From assembly GCA_030765065.1 (NCBI GenBank), contig CM060980.1, positions 57,024,364-57,088,363 of the forward strand: a stretch of DNA of 64,000 nt. The letters run 5' to 3'. Shown one piece after another: positions 34,284 through 46,310 of the stretch (position 1 is its first letter; every line of letters begins with the position of its first letter). The position numbers and the translations under genes were made by a program. The notes under the pieces are model-generated. The model was not told the origin of the DNA. It saw nothing but the letters and a program-made list of their open reading frames with translations, and did no database searches. The DNA comes from Deroplatys truncata. Its lineage: Eukaryota; Arthropoda; Insecta; Mantodea; Mantidae.

Positions 34284-37200
34284 ATTGGCGGTGGCGCCAG
34301 GTATAATTGAATTTGTTGTGAGATTTTCAAGTGCAAAATTTTTTTTCCCTCTAAAATGTAACGGATTCTAGCCCTCCACGTGGTCGCGAAAAATCTAAAT
34401 TTGTTTCTGGCTTAAGGGTAAGGATTTTTATGATTTAATTTGTGATTCTCATCTTCTAAATTTTGTTACTATCATATCTGAAAGTCTGGTTTCGAAATTT
34501 TAATTTTGAGCTCATTTTTGCATTTTTCCATTGTCTGCCGGCGTGACGCTAAAACTTCTGACTCCATTTTCCCCTTGTTTTGGCTTCATTTCCTTTAAAT
34601 TATATCACTGTATTAAGTTCTTCGTGCTGGTCATTTTGAAGTATAAAGTTTTGAAAATTGTGGAAAGTGAATTGTGAAATTGGGTGATATTTGTGTCGTT
34701 GATAGCGTGGTTGCGTGTGTGAGTTGATTTACGTAACATTGCATTCTAGATTGCGTCATATTGAAAGTATTAACGACTTGAAAGTGCAACAAATTATTTC
34801 AAAATTCGTGTGTTGCGTGTTTAAAATGTACGTGTGTATAAAAAGTGTGGCATCTGTTTGAAATATTTAAAGTAATAAAATGAAAGAGGTCACGTATATA
34901 TATTGAAAAATTTTTGCATTGTACACTCGCGGAAAAATAGTGATAATAATAATGCTGATAATTTTGCTTCACCGTTGCCCAGTTTGGTTTATTTAATTAC
35001 GCAATGCATATTTTTAGGGGAAAAATGCTTCATAATTACTCATGTAAGTAAAAGTTTCAGGAGCCTACCAGCCTTGCCAGTATCTTCACCTAATTAGGTT
35101 TGATGTGCTTCTAATATGGACCAGTACGATGTGGATGTTGATGAACCAGCTGTACGTGTGTTACCAGATTTTGGAAAATTTGCACTGGAATTTTGTGGTA
35201 AACGAGTAAGAGAAAAGAAAAAAAAACCATAACCTGTAAGTATGTAAACATTGTGAGTGCTAAAGTTTGGACGAATGAAACAGTTTTACAACTCACACAG
35301 GTATGCTAAATTTATTGTTTCACTGACTGATGCTTAATTATGCTTTGCTTTTCAGGAATGTGTGATATGACTGTCTCTGCTAAATTAAAAGTGTATTATT
35401 ATTTTGGGGTGTAACTTAAATTTTGAATTATGTTTTGGGAACTGCAAATCATTTGTTTTGTTGTTGTGTTATGCTGCAGGAATGTGTTTCAGGTGTATTA
35501 TGTGCTTAATTGAGCTTTCATTTTCAGGAATGTTCTGTGACAGTATTGTTTTGAGTAATGATGTGAAGTTTTGTTGCATTCGATTTGATATGATTTGACT
35601 CGATTTGATTTTGGGTTTCATAATGATGCTGTGATTTTTATTTGCAGAAAATTGTTGCATGAATAGTGTGTGTATGTATGTGTGTATTTGAGGTTATGTG
35701 ATATATGTGAGATTTGCCTCGGTGGGAGTGCCAAAGTGTAACCCCGATGGCATAGTGTGAGGTGATATGAGAAATATGAGTTGAGATTTGCCTCGGTGGA
35801 AGTGCCAAAGAGTAACCCCGACGGTGTTAATGAGATGAGGAGAGATGAGAAGAGACGAGATGATGTCAGCTTCGGTGGAAGTGCCACAGTGTAACCCCGA
35901 CAGTTGTATGATTTCAGAGATTTTGGCTTATTGGTGTTGCTGTAACGTGCCCAGTATAGCGTGTGTGATGAATTCACACGAGAGATTAAATGGATGGAAA
36001 TGATTGTAATGTGAATAATTTTTTTCTCTCTGTTTCTGCAACAAGTTTATTACCATCTTAGATAGCAAATTTTAATACCACCTGTTTTCCAGCTTAATTT
36101 TCATTTGGAGGATGTGGATGCAACAGTATACTGTCATGTTATTTGTGTCATTCCTGAATTGTTAATGTGATTTCTTGAAGGTTATGCCTATGTTAGATGT
36201 TTTGAATTTGCAGCATGTTAAATGAGACACGTCAGTGAAGATGTTTTGTTTTGAAGAGAAAATTGAAAGTTGCGATAAAGATGATGATGATTGAAGTAAT
36301 GATCGAGATTGCACTATTACTGATGATGATTATGAAAGATGTTGATAATAATGAGATGAGAAAGATAGTGATGTGGACGAGAAGTTGTATTAGTGACAAG
36401 AGTTGGACAATAGTAGTTGAAAGCATGTCACGTGGCGTAGTTTGGAGATGTATTGTGGATGTAGTTTGTAGTGATGCATACACTAGTTTGAGTAGATAGT
36501 TAAGTGAGTGTTGTGTGTAATTTGGGCCATGGTCAGTGTGAATGAGTTCATTTCATTGTCATGTGTGATTGTTTTGTAAGTGCACTTATTTTCTTTTGTT
36601 AGTGATACCAGCTGGTCATTAAGATTTAATATTGGGATCCCAAATAAGGTTATGTTTCTTTTCTGTCATGTTCATGTATTCTGAGTCTGTTTTACTGTTT
36701 TATTTGGTTTGTGAAGCATTGTGAGTTAAGTTTTGGATGGCAACTCTCTATAAATTCTAGTTCTTATACCAATTTGTACTTATTGTTTTTTCTCTTTCTT
36801 TGCCCATGTCAAAAGAATTTTTAGTGTAAACTTTTCAACCTTTAAAATCTTTAATTTTACATGACATACCGTTCTTTTTATGTGTGATTGTTTGTGGGAG
36901 CACCTTTTTTATTGTTTGGTGGTTTTGTTCTAGTATTTTGCTGTGGCGGAGCTCGAGAACATCCAAGAGCATCCCCGGAGCACACCAGAAGTCAAGAAAC
37001 ACCACAGGGAAGCTGTCGGGCAGCCACTACACTGCCGTGGCATAAGGAGCCACTATGTCGGGGGGCAGTCCAAGCCAGCGACTGCCCACCCTGTTGTCAT
37101 CACCAGAGACCTGCAGTGATAATTCTACACCAGGACAAATCGTCGTTGTGGGCACTGTATACAATCACCCACAAAGAGTTGCAGCAGACCATCGATATTT

Positions 37201-37499
37201 TGCGCAGTGTAGTGTGCCTGTGAACTGAGGCAGCGTGGTGTGTGCGTGTGCGGGGTGCTCAAGATAAGTGCCTTAACAATATTAGTCGACAGCACTTAAG
37301 GTTCTCGAAACTCTACTCCGCCCAGTAACATTGTGTCGTCATCTGGGTGCTTATCACACATGTATATTATTGTTATATTTTGGTTCATCACACATGTGTA
37401 TGTCATTTTTGTATGTCATTTTGCTTTGTTCTTTTCATGTTTATTATATTTATTTTCCTTATGTCGACGAGGGCGTCGACTTCGGTGGCCAGGGGTAGA
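34284..37499 (+). other. non-coding interior of the LTR element
   Basis: Holds only short frames, the longest 111 codons at 36888-37223, with a hydrophobic start and a Pro/His/Cys-rich middle, unrecognised. Notable contents are three copies of a GCCTCGGTGGAAGTGCC-type motif at 35711-35903 and three CAGGAATGT motifs after pyrimidine tracts at about 35350, 35475 and 35522. A purine/TG-rich stretch encodes low-complexity Met/Ile peptides at 36251-36499. Confidence 0.6.
35711..35903 (+). repeat. three-copy 40-bp motif inside the LTR element
   Basis: Copies at 35711-35750, 35785-35824 and 35865-35903 share TCGGTGGAAGTGCCAAAGTG and GTAACCCCGA with few changes. Spacing is about 74-80 bp. Each contains GGTG and a downstream ACCCC that could pair. 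Role unknown. Confidence 0.8.
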
Positions 37500-37971
37500 T
37501 GTGGCATGTGCACACATATTAATGTTAAGACGCTCTCTGGACTCCGAAGCACGGCAGTTTGTCTGAGTAGGGGCGATTCAGGGGAAACAGTGTCATTGGA
37601 AGGGATATGGCGTTACTGACGCCAACTTAGCGTGGCTTCTTGTATCATTCTGTGAGTAGGCTTCGAGTGAGTCAGACGGGCAACTGCCTAAGACATGGCG
37701 TCCTCGCCCGGCAGACACATGGGGTAAGAAATCTTTTATAATAAATCTACCAGCTATCCATTCTCTTGCAGTTTTAATTATGATAGTGTAGAGTTCCTTT
37801 CCTCTCCCTTAAGCCAGGCATTGTGTTGGTGTATTAATTATTTAGAGTTAACTTAGCTGCGTCCTCGTCGTTGCCTCGAGTTTAAAGTTCTTTGTTTGGT
37901 TAACGATCCCTCTCGCAAGCGAGTTGCTCCCATCTGCATTTCTAAGTTAATATAATGTGAGGCATACGACA
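37500..37971 (+). repeat. 3' LTR
   Basis: 472 bp, same ends as the 5' LTR. Visible differences are CACATATT for CAGATATT, GTCTGAG for GTCCGAG and AGCGTGG for AGCATGG. Preceded by the polypurine-like AGGGGTAGA and followed by the ATAT duplication. Confidence 0.93.
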
Positions 37972-39114
37972 ATATGTTTAAGAGATTGTCACAATAAATG
38001 AAATGTATATTCGAATTTTTTGGGAATGTCTCCAAAAGTATTCTTCATCGTGAACGACTTTTGCATAACTGGTAAACCACAAGCGATAGACAAAATTTTA
38101 CTGCACAAAAAATGTAGATCGCGTTAAAATACACACTTTATGTCATATACATTTTTTTGTTGAGTTAACCCGTTTTCGAGATATTGCTTGTTATTCCCTT
38201 AAATTTTCCAATACTTATACTTTTTCTCAAATTCTCATTTTTTTTATGTACTGGACTTGCAAAGAGAATGGAATGCGCCACATAGCAATCATTGCTTAAA
38301 ATATTTGACTATCGCTTAAAACCTACCATATTCCCCTTGCATCTACAAGAAAATTAGCAATAACATTGACATCTCGATATATCGATTAACATGATGCATA
38401 TGGAGAATAAGCGCTTGTAAAAATAGTTTTACAAGAGTAGAGAAAGTCATGTGAGTTTAACACATCAGATTTTTTTTAAAAAGCGCTCGCTATGTGATGA
38501 CTTTGAAATCCAACAACTCTGCATGATCACGAAAAAAAAGAAGGAAAGAATGGCAACTTACCAATTGAAAAAGAAACATATGATAATTCAAACTAATAAC
38601 AGAGAATATCTTTAATAAACAATAGTTTAACAAAATCATTTGACATAAAGTGTGTGTTTTAACGCCATCTGCGGTTTATCACATACCTATTCAAAATTCG
38701 AGACGTATTCACAGGCTACTCCCAGAACACTCAAAATATATATTTAATTTTGTCATGCAAATATCTTAAACATACGGTGTTTTAACCAAAATCGTTTGAG
38801 CCATTTTTGAGAAAATTAAAGGTAACGAAAATGTTTCTATGTAAATGGTAGTTTGGGGTGGGAGGATTTTTTAAATCTTCGTGTTGCATTCTTAACATAA
38901 GAACCAATTAAATATATAACATACTTTTCGTTTTTGAGTTGTGCTATTCACAGACAAACAACCACAACCAGCCTCCCCCACACACATGGAGCTTTTTCTA
39001 AAAATTCCCTTTTTTGTTCAGTGAGTCTCAAAACCTGTATTTCGGTGAAATCTCGCTATCGAATTTTTGGGTGGGATAAAACATGGTTAAGTAGTAGAAG
39101 AAATAAAAATGGTT

Positions 39115-39232
39115 GTTTTTGATTCAGGGTACCTCATAAACATGCATTTATGGTTTAAATTTCGACATTAAATTTTTGGGTGGAGTACAATACTTTCTAT
39201 CTTAGTTAAGTATGTAGTAGAGAGAGTGAAAA
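39115..39232 (+). mobile_element. family H repeat, extra 3' end
   Basis: A second, more diverged 3' segment (TTTTGATTCAGGGTACC, TAAATTTTTGGGTGGAG, GTAGTAGAGAGAGTG) lies ten bases behind the 3' end of the outermost H copy. It is either a tandem 3'-end duplication or an independent fragment. Confidence 0.7.
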
Positions 39233-40518
39233 TATAATAATTTTTTAAAAATAACGTTTCCCAAAATTAATTATAAATACGGGAATATATGTTATACGAG
39301 CAAGTTTTTAATTTCTACTAAAGTGTTATAGCTAATTATATACGTCTTAATCACTAAAAGAACTCCTGCGGGAAAAAAATTCCGACACACCGGCTGCACT
39401 GATAAGATCCTGGCAATTGAAAGTGTCGTTAACCAAAAAATATTTTACTTTATGGTGTATTATGTGTAATTTTTTCCCTTTTTAGTACAAATCACCCTTA
39501 TGTTGGTAGTTACAATTATGTGAATAAAGTTGATCTGATCCACATGAAATGAGTCGTGATTTACTATAAATTAAAGCTTGTAGGAAAATAACCATTATTC
39601 AAAAAAAAAAAAAAAATTAGTGACCTTCTCCCTCCCGTAACTCTGAAACTGTTTGTATTCTAAAGAAAATATTTATATACCTACATATATCTATAAATAA
39701 ATATGTAAGCAAGTAAATATACAAATGAATAACAAAATTGCATTACCTAGTTCATTAACAAATTACTAGTAAAGCTACTGCATGGAGAGGTTAGGTTTCA
39801 AATCCCATCAAACCAAATAATTTACATTAATTAAACCCGACCTCATTTCTTTTCAGTTATTTGCAATGGTTTGTATTATCTAGTTTAGGAGTATAATGCA
39901 GATTTATAACCCAAATGCTTCCATAGTTACAGTACTACTTATTATTTGTGTTTGTTTATTAGTAACTAAGCCTGTACTCACTTCGTTTAGATGAAAAACC
40001 TTCCGGTCGATGCACAACACAACTCCAAACAAACCGCGATGTTCTTTTTTTTTCATTACTAAACAAGTGACAATCGCTTCCAGTGAAGAAGAAAAGCAAC
40101 AGAATAAATCGAATATACCAAAAATATAACACCAGAAGCAGTATCTTTAAACTTTATGCTCGCTTTACTAATAAGTACACAAAGTTTTACATTGAGGTTG
40201 TTCTTCTATGCTTATGTAATGTTATTTTAATGTAGATATGCTTATGCATACGTTTTAGAGAGAAAAGTGTAGGCTTCTTCTACAAAATTGTTATTCATCA
40301 TTGTGATGCAGTACTAAATTACTGCCAAAATATATTCTGCATCTGATTTTTATCCCAATCAACGACCGTTGGATGCTCATTCCAATGAAGTATGCTTCAT
40401 ATACAATCGTACAGAAAGGAAAGCACAGAAATGTATTAATTTTAATAGATAAATCACGCTATGGTAACAAAAAATTATAACTTTTTTCTCCGAATTATTG
40501 ATTTCAGTGGAAAACAAT
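39233..40518. other. unassigned sequence
   Basis: AT-rich, with an A run at 39601-39616. Nothing recognised. Confidence 0.5.
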
Positions 40519-41487
40519 TCTGACGTGCTACATTCACATGACTTTCTCTAGCCTCTATCGCTTATTATGATTATACAAATTATTCTTACGAAGCTTATGT
40601 TTCCATCTACTTCGTTTTAATCGAGATAAAAATAGCTGCATTATACACTTCTTTATAGATACTAAAGGAATAGCGACAGTCAAATGTTTTAGTACTGGAC
40701 GCTATACGCTAGCCTTAAAATTCCGTACTGTTTCCACGACATCGCGAGAAACAGCTGAAAAACAAAATATTGGCTAAGTATTGACAATTCGAAACATTAA
40801 TAACGGATATATAGGAAATTGCCGATGCCACAAAAAAAGTTATTGGAAATAAATTGAGTGTTTTAAAGAGAACTAATTTGTTGTGTAGTACATTTTTGTC
40901 AATCGCTTATCGTTTACCAGTTATACAAGAATATACAGAATCCTTTCCGAATGAAAAGGACTTAATGGAATTTTAAGGCCAGCGTATAGCGTCCAGTTCT
41001 TAAACATTTGACAATCGCTGCTCTCTTTGTATTATCTATAACGAGATTGTAATATAGCTGTTTCTGCAAAGGTTTGTCTCTATTAAAATTAACTAAAGAA
41101 ATAAACTCTCACAACAACAACAGGCTGTTTCCAGAAAATTTAAGATATGCATTTTATTTGACATGTAAATATATTTAATATATGGAATTTTAATCAAAAT
41201 TTTCAAAAAATGTTCCACGTAAAGGGAAGTTGGAGGTGGGAGGATTTTCTTGAAAATTTTCAGGTTACATCTTTGGAAGATAGTGAACTTAAATATCAAG
41301 TTTGGTATACATCCGACTTTTGTTTTTGGGTTATGTTGCTCATACACACACACACACACACACACGGCGATAGGACCTTTTTCTAAAAATGATCTGAGGT
41401 TCAGAGGACCTCAAAACATATTTCCGGTGAAATCCCTATATCGAATTTTTGGATGGAATATAATATTTTCCCTACTTAGTGTATCTT
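40519..41487 (+). mobile_element. family H repeat, diverged subfamily with inverted insert
   Basis: 5' TCTGACGTGCTACATTCACA with the CGCTTATTATGATTATAC subfamily block, an (AC)n tract at 41342-41365, and 3' CCCTACTTAGTGTATC. Between about 40970 and 41100 a stretch (AAGGCCAGCGTATAGCGTCC, AACATTTGACAATCGC) is a 5' segment of the same family in reverse orientation, so the copy contains an internal inverted duplication. Confidence 0.8.
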
Positions 41488-42074
41488 AAAAAACAAAACA
41501 TTTCCTAATTTGTTTAACGAACGTTACTGTTTGGGTAAAAATAAGAGCGTATTGATATTTAAAGCCCTTTGTAGATTATTTGCTAATTACAAACTGAACA
41601 GCATTATAACGGCTATGAAAGTGCAGGAATGATATGAACTAGATTATTTTTAATAGAATAAAAAACATCTGTTAATTTACTATCTATCATATGATTTATC
41701 TGTGGTCAGTTTAACTCAAAAATTAAAAATTGCATAAAACTAAAATTATGCGTTTGAGTGAAATTATCGTGCACCTAAGGGATAGTTTCTAAGACACTAT
41801 TTGCAGTTTAAAATCCATTTTGTTAAACTAACTTTGTTGAGTGAATTTACCGAGATTCTGATCCGTTAGGTTTATTAAATCAGCCCAAATTTAAATTTAG
41901 AATGAAAGAATTGAATTTTATATGATTGGGAACTATAAGAATTAGACAAACATATTGCAGGAAGAATAAATACATTAAACCATGCAATTTTTGTTACACA
42001 ACTTTTATTTTCAAAATATATGTTTTCGAAATACATATTGCTATAAGTTTTCCCAGGTTGTTTATTTTTTGCGC

Positions 42075-42077
<3 letters not shown>

Positions 42078-42121
<44 letters not shown>
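42078..42121. repeat. (AT)n microsatellite
   Basis: About 21 AT units without interruption. Confidence 0.95.
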
Positions 42122-42123
<2 letters not shown>

Positions 42124-42285
42124 GTTTGAAATTGCGCCATTCTTCATTTCTTCTTTCATTGGTGATAAAAATAATATAATCGATGGGAAACATTGTTTTC
42201 CGATTTTGTATAATCATATCTGTACTGTTCAGGTACATATGGTCGTTTATTGTAATTGAATAGGAGCATCACTGTTTATATTACT

Positions 42286-42336
<51 letters not shown>

Positions 42337-42337
42337 G
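42286..42337. repeat. (AAT)n microsatellite
   Basis: About 17 AAT units. Confidence 0.95.
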
Positions 42338-42477
42338 ATACATACTCTTAGTAATTAATAGAGAAATTGGGGTTATTGTTACATTTATTTCCTTTTTAAT
42401 AGAAGCAAATAGAAGCAAGACAAAGATTATCAATGAATTCCTCCTACGCTAAAAAGGGCTTTACATAAAATAACTTT

Positions 42478-44080
42478 TAGTTTCTGTACTACTACCTATG
42501 GTAGAGGAAGTACTGTATTCTACCCAAAAATTCGATACCAGATTTCACGGAAAGGTGTGAGTATGTGTGCGTATCTGTCTGGAATAGTATAACTTAAAAC
42601 AATTATCTAATTGTTACATTCACAGGACTTTCTCTAATCATTCTTCAACAAAATATTCTTACAAAATTTAATCTTCTATCTACTTCATCTTAATCGAGAT
42701 AAACATGTGTAGAAACGGTTTTATTATATATTTCCTTGTAGGTACAATGGGAATAGTAGGCTTAAGCGATAGTCAACTTTTTTAAGAGCTGGACACTATG
42801 TGATGGCTTTGAAATTCCGTTCTCTTTGCATGCCCAGGAGAGGCCAAGAGAAAAAAGAAGAAGAACAGGAAGAAAGGAAGAATATAAAAAAACAATAACA
42901 ACTTGCTATTTCAGAAAAGTATATGTATTGGAAAATTTAAACCATTAACAAGGAATATCTCAAATAGCTAACTCCAAAAAATGTATTTGACATAACTTGT
43001 GTGCTCTTAGTAGATCTACATGTTCTATGTAGTAAGCTTTTGTCTAAATATTACGGTTTACCAGTTATATAAACGTCATTCAGAATGAAGAAGACTTCAG
43101 AGGCCATTCCTAGAAAATTTGAGATGCACATTTCATTGTAATGAAAATAAAACTAAATTATTTTAATCAAAATCTTTAAAACCGTTTTTGAGAAAATCAA
43201 AATTTTCGACATATTTTATACTAAGGATAGTTTTTGTTGGAGAGATTTTCTTGAAAATCTTCGTTTCGCATCCTTGGAAGATGTTGAACGTAAATACTAA
43301 GTTTGGTATTTAACCGACTTTGTTTTTAGAATTATGATGTTCACAGACTCACTCACCACACAAATAGACACACGGACTGTTTTATAATTTTTGTTTGTTT
43401 CGTGGAGCCTCAAAATGTGTTTTTCCGGTGAAATCTTGAAATGAATTTTTGGATGGATCGCAGTACTTTCTCGACTTACTAGTCGTAGTAGAGAAAGTGA
43501 AAGGTTGGTTAAATACCAAACCTTTTTGGTTTTTAAATTCATATCTTCCAAGGATGTTATTTTTATTTTCTCAAAAATGGCTCTAACGAGTTTGATTGCA
43601 ATACCATATGTTTAAGATATTTCCATGACATATATATAATATTGAATTTTCTGGTAATAGCTGTGAAGTTCTCTTTATTCTAAATTAATAAAACCTTCTA
43701 AACAAAAAATGTGGATCTCGTTAAACGACAGAGTTCGTCAAATAAAAGTTTTTATGGCGTTAAGCATTTCAGAGATATTCTTTGTTATTAGTTAACAGTT
43801 TTAAATGCTTGTAATGTTTTCAGGTGTTAAACCGTTATTATTTTTTCTCGTGGACATTCAAAGTGCAAGTAATTTCAAAGCCATTACATAACGATCCACT
43901 TTTAAGAAATCTGACTATCACTTTAGCCTACTGTATCCTTCTTATACCTAAAACGAAATGTGTAAATGCGCAATGAAGTTTTATCTCTATTAAAATAGAG
44001 TGGATAGAAGAATAAGCGTGTATAATAATAGTTTGTAGAAGACTGTAGCGAAGGTCATGTGAATGTAACAGAAAAGATTT
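42478..44080 (-). mobile_element. family H repeat, reverse, split by a forward H copy
   Basis: Left part 42478-42605 runs from TACTACTACCTATGGTAGAG to GTATAACTTAAAAC. The right part resumes at about 43501 (TTGGTTAAATACCAAACC) and ends GTGAATGTAACAGAAAAG. The two flanks join correctly in the family consensus order, showing the inner copy was inserted at an A/T run. Confidence 0.8.
42606..43500 (+). mobile_element. family H repeat, forward, inserted copy
   Basis: 5' TCTAATTGTTACATTCACAG, a body with GTAGGCTTAAGCGATAGTCAA, 3' GTCGTAGTAGAGAAAGTG. It lies inside the reverse copy at 42478-44080. No target duplication visible. Confidence 0.85.
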
Positions 44081-44205
44081 TTAAACTTTTATGCTTAAAG
44101 CTTTAAGGCAGGAAAACACGTATTGGAGTTTTTGTCACCTTTATCCTAAAGAACCTTAAATTAGTGCATTAATATTTCTTCTACATATATTTTCTCGTTA
44201 AAAAA

Positions 44206-45168
44206 TCTGATGCGTTATACTCACATGAATTTATCTGCTCTTGTACAAACTATTTTTACAAACTCTTATTCTCTATCTACGATATTTCATATTAATCGAG
44301 ATAAACATTTGCAGAAACTATCTTTTGACATGCAAAGAGAATTACATTTTACACATAGCGACCAGTTTTAAAAATATTTGACTATGCTTAAGGAGTACTA
44401 TGTTCCCCTTTTTGTATTTGCAAGGGCAATATAGAAATACAGTAGCCTTTAAGCATAGACATATATCTTAATAGCTGATTGCTAGGTGCAGCACCATTCT
44501 ATTTGCCACAGGTTAATGCTCTTTGCATATCCAAGACAAGAAAATGAATAACGAATTCCCATTTGAGAAAATAAATATTGAAAATGTAAGGGAATAACAA
44601 GCAATATCTCGAAAATGGTTCACTCAACAACAAAAAATGTATATGACTTAAATTTTGTATTTTAACGCGATCTACATTTTTTGTGTAGTAAAATTTTGTC
44701 TACCTCTTATGGTTTACCAGTTATGCAAAAGTCGTTCACAATGAAGTATACTTTTGGAGACATTCCCAGAAAATTCAAAATGTACAAATAAATGTCAAGA
44801 CAAATAAATGTCATGAAAATCTCTTAAATATATGATGTTTTAATCAAAATCGTTAGAGCTATTTTTGAGAAAATTAAAATTTTCGAAAAATGTACCATGT
44901 AAAGGGTAGTCTGGGGTGGGGGGGATTTTCTTGAAAACCTCCGTGACGCATCTCTGGAAGATACTGAACCTAAATACCAAGATTGGTGTTTAGTCGACTG
45001 TTTGTTTCTGAGTTATGCTGTCCACAGACACACACACGGACATGTTTCCAAAAATGCTTTTTTTGGATTCAGGGGTCTCAAAACATATATTTCCGGTGAA
45101 ATCTCGGTATCGAATTTTTGTGTGGAATGTAATACTTCCCCTACATACTATACGTAGTAGAGAAAGTA
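44206..45168 (+). mobile_element. family H repeat, long forward copy
   Basis: 963 bp from TCTGATGCGTTATACTCACA to CGTAGTAGAGAAAGTA. It is longer than the reference because a segment near 44325-44400 (TGCAAAGAGAATTACATTTT, CACATAGCGACCAG) is an inverted piece of the family. It also shares the CAAGGGCAATATAGAAATAC block with the 14.3 kb copy, defining a subfamily. Confidence 0.87.
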
Positions 45169-46310
45169 AAACATCCTTCTAAAGTTAAGTACATACCTTC
45201 AGTGTGGTATTTTATATTGGAATTTTCGATAACTATCCCAGAAGCTATTCCATCTCACACCACATTTATTGGGACAGTAAAAATGAGATCAGTTTCTCAA
45301 ACTACCTGCCCTGTCAGAGTGTGTTTGCTTGTTAGCATATTAATGCCTGGGGAAAGATGCGCTCAGGAAGAGTTGTAGTAATCCACAACAGATATTGTGC
45401 CTTGTTTCTCATTACTCAAATACGGGCCAGGTAAGGGACAGTGTTGATGCAGGAATATAATAGGGATATTGCCTGCGGCGTAGATCTGTGCCTTCATCTC
45501 GCCACCCCATCTTATCTGTTAATATAGGGTGATACGTCATTATGCGCTCAACTCTACGTGGGTATTCGCTTTAGGAGTAACTGTTAAGTATTGCTACATT
45601 CAGGATTGGCAAGGTGCTTTACTTGTTACTTTTTTTGTACATAATTCACTTTGCATATATAACCAATTTATGCAACCCTCCCATTAGAAACATCTTGTTA
45701 CGGTTTTCAACATTGTGCATAATTGACTCATTATGTCACGCATGTAAATAATAACAATGACGTAATACCGGTATTCCAAGCTGCCGTGCTTTTAGAGAGA
45801 AGATGTAACCATTTTGTGATAATCTTTTCTCTGAGATACGAAAATTAAAAAACCTCCATGAATTATTAAATGTAGAATAATTAATATCTGAATTTATACC
45901 ATGTGTGCTAATAATATGTTACATCACAGTCCGTAACACATGTTCACTTATCTCCCAGGAAGCGAATGCATTCAAGTGGCTGACTTATTGGTTCAACACG
46001 CCAGGTAGTAAGAAATGAAATGCAGGGAGAAAAGCTAACCCTCATTTACGAACGTATGAAGACAACCTCACTTACATTACTTATGGATACTGAATTATTT
46101 AATGATTTATTTCCTACAATTTATAATACCAAGCTTGCATAAAATGCTATATCTAACTCGTGGATAATCTTAATATGACACTCGTGAAAATATCGCACAA
46201 ACGTCAGTGAGTGCGACAAAATTGACTTGTGCCATAATCATAACGGTTATCCATTTGTTGCAAGCTTACTGTTATGCTGACATAAAAAAAGATGTTTTCT
46301 TCTTCTTACC
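45169..46310. other. unassigned sequence
   Basis: No gene or recurring repeat recognised. Confidence 0.5.

Larger units (their letters stand above)
33812..37971. mobile_element. non-autonomous LTR retrotransposon (LARD-like), 4160 bp
   Basis: Two direct 472-bp LTRs starting TGTGGCATG and ending ATACGACA, a 4-bp target duplication ATAT (33808-33811 and 37972-37975), and TGGCGGTGGCGCC just after the left LTR as a candidate primer-binding site. A purine-rich AGGGGTAGA sits just before the right LTR. The strand is + by this order. The 3.2-kb interior has no open frame above 111 codons and no capsid, protease, RT or integrase motif that I can find. It would need enzymes from another element. LTRs differ at about three positions by eye, so the insertion is recent. 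Confidence 0.88.
33482..38469 (-). mobile_element. family H repeat, middle layer, split by an LTR element
   Basis: A reverse copy in two parts, 33482-33811 and 37972-38469. The left part begins TATTACTACGTATAATAAG. The right part resumes at ATATGTTTAAGAGATTG and ends GTTTAACACATCAGA beside a T run. The break falls inside the family block AAAATATCATATGTTTAAG, which identifies the exact LTR-element insertion site. Confidence 0.88.
33323..39104 (+). mobile_element. family H repeat, outermost layer of a three-level nest
   Basis: An old forward copy in two parts: 33323-33481 (TCTGATGTGTTGCATTCACA to AAGCAATAATCA) and about 38478-39104 (from GCTCGCTATGTGATGACTTTG to GTAGTAGAAGAAATA). Continuity across the gap is shown by the uninterrupted equivalent at 42740-42830. 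It is split by the reverse H copy at 33482-38469. Confidence 0.75.
41488..42477. other. unassigned sequence with microsatellites
   Basis: No gene. Contains the (TA)n and (AAT)n tracts listed separately. Confidence 0.5.

Noticed and set aside
36251-36499. Low-complexity Met/Ile/Asp-rich frame in the LTR element
   Set aside because: Comes from a purine/TGA-rich stretch; no domain and no conservation evidence.
36888-37223. 111-codon frame in the LTR element interior, considered as gag or env remnant
   Set aside because: No capsid, zinc knuckle, protease or membrane-protein signature beyond a short hydrophobic start; left as unrecognised.
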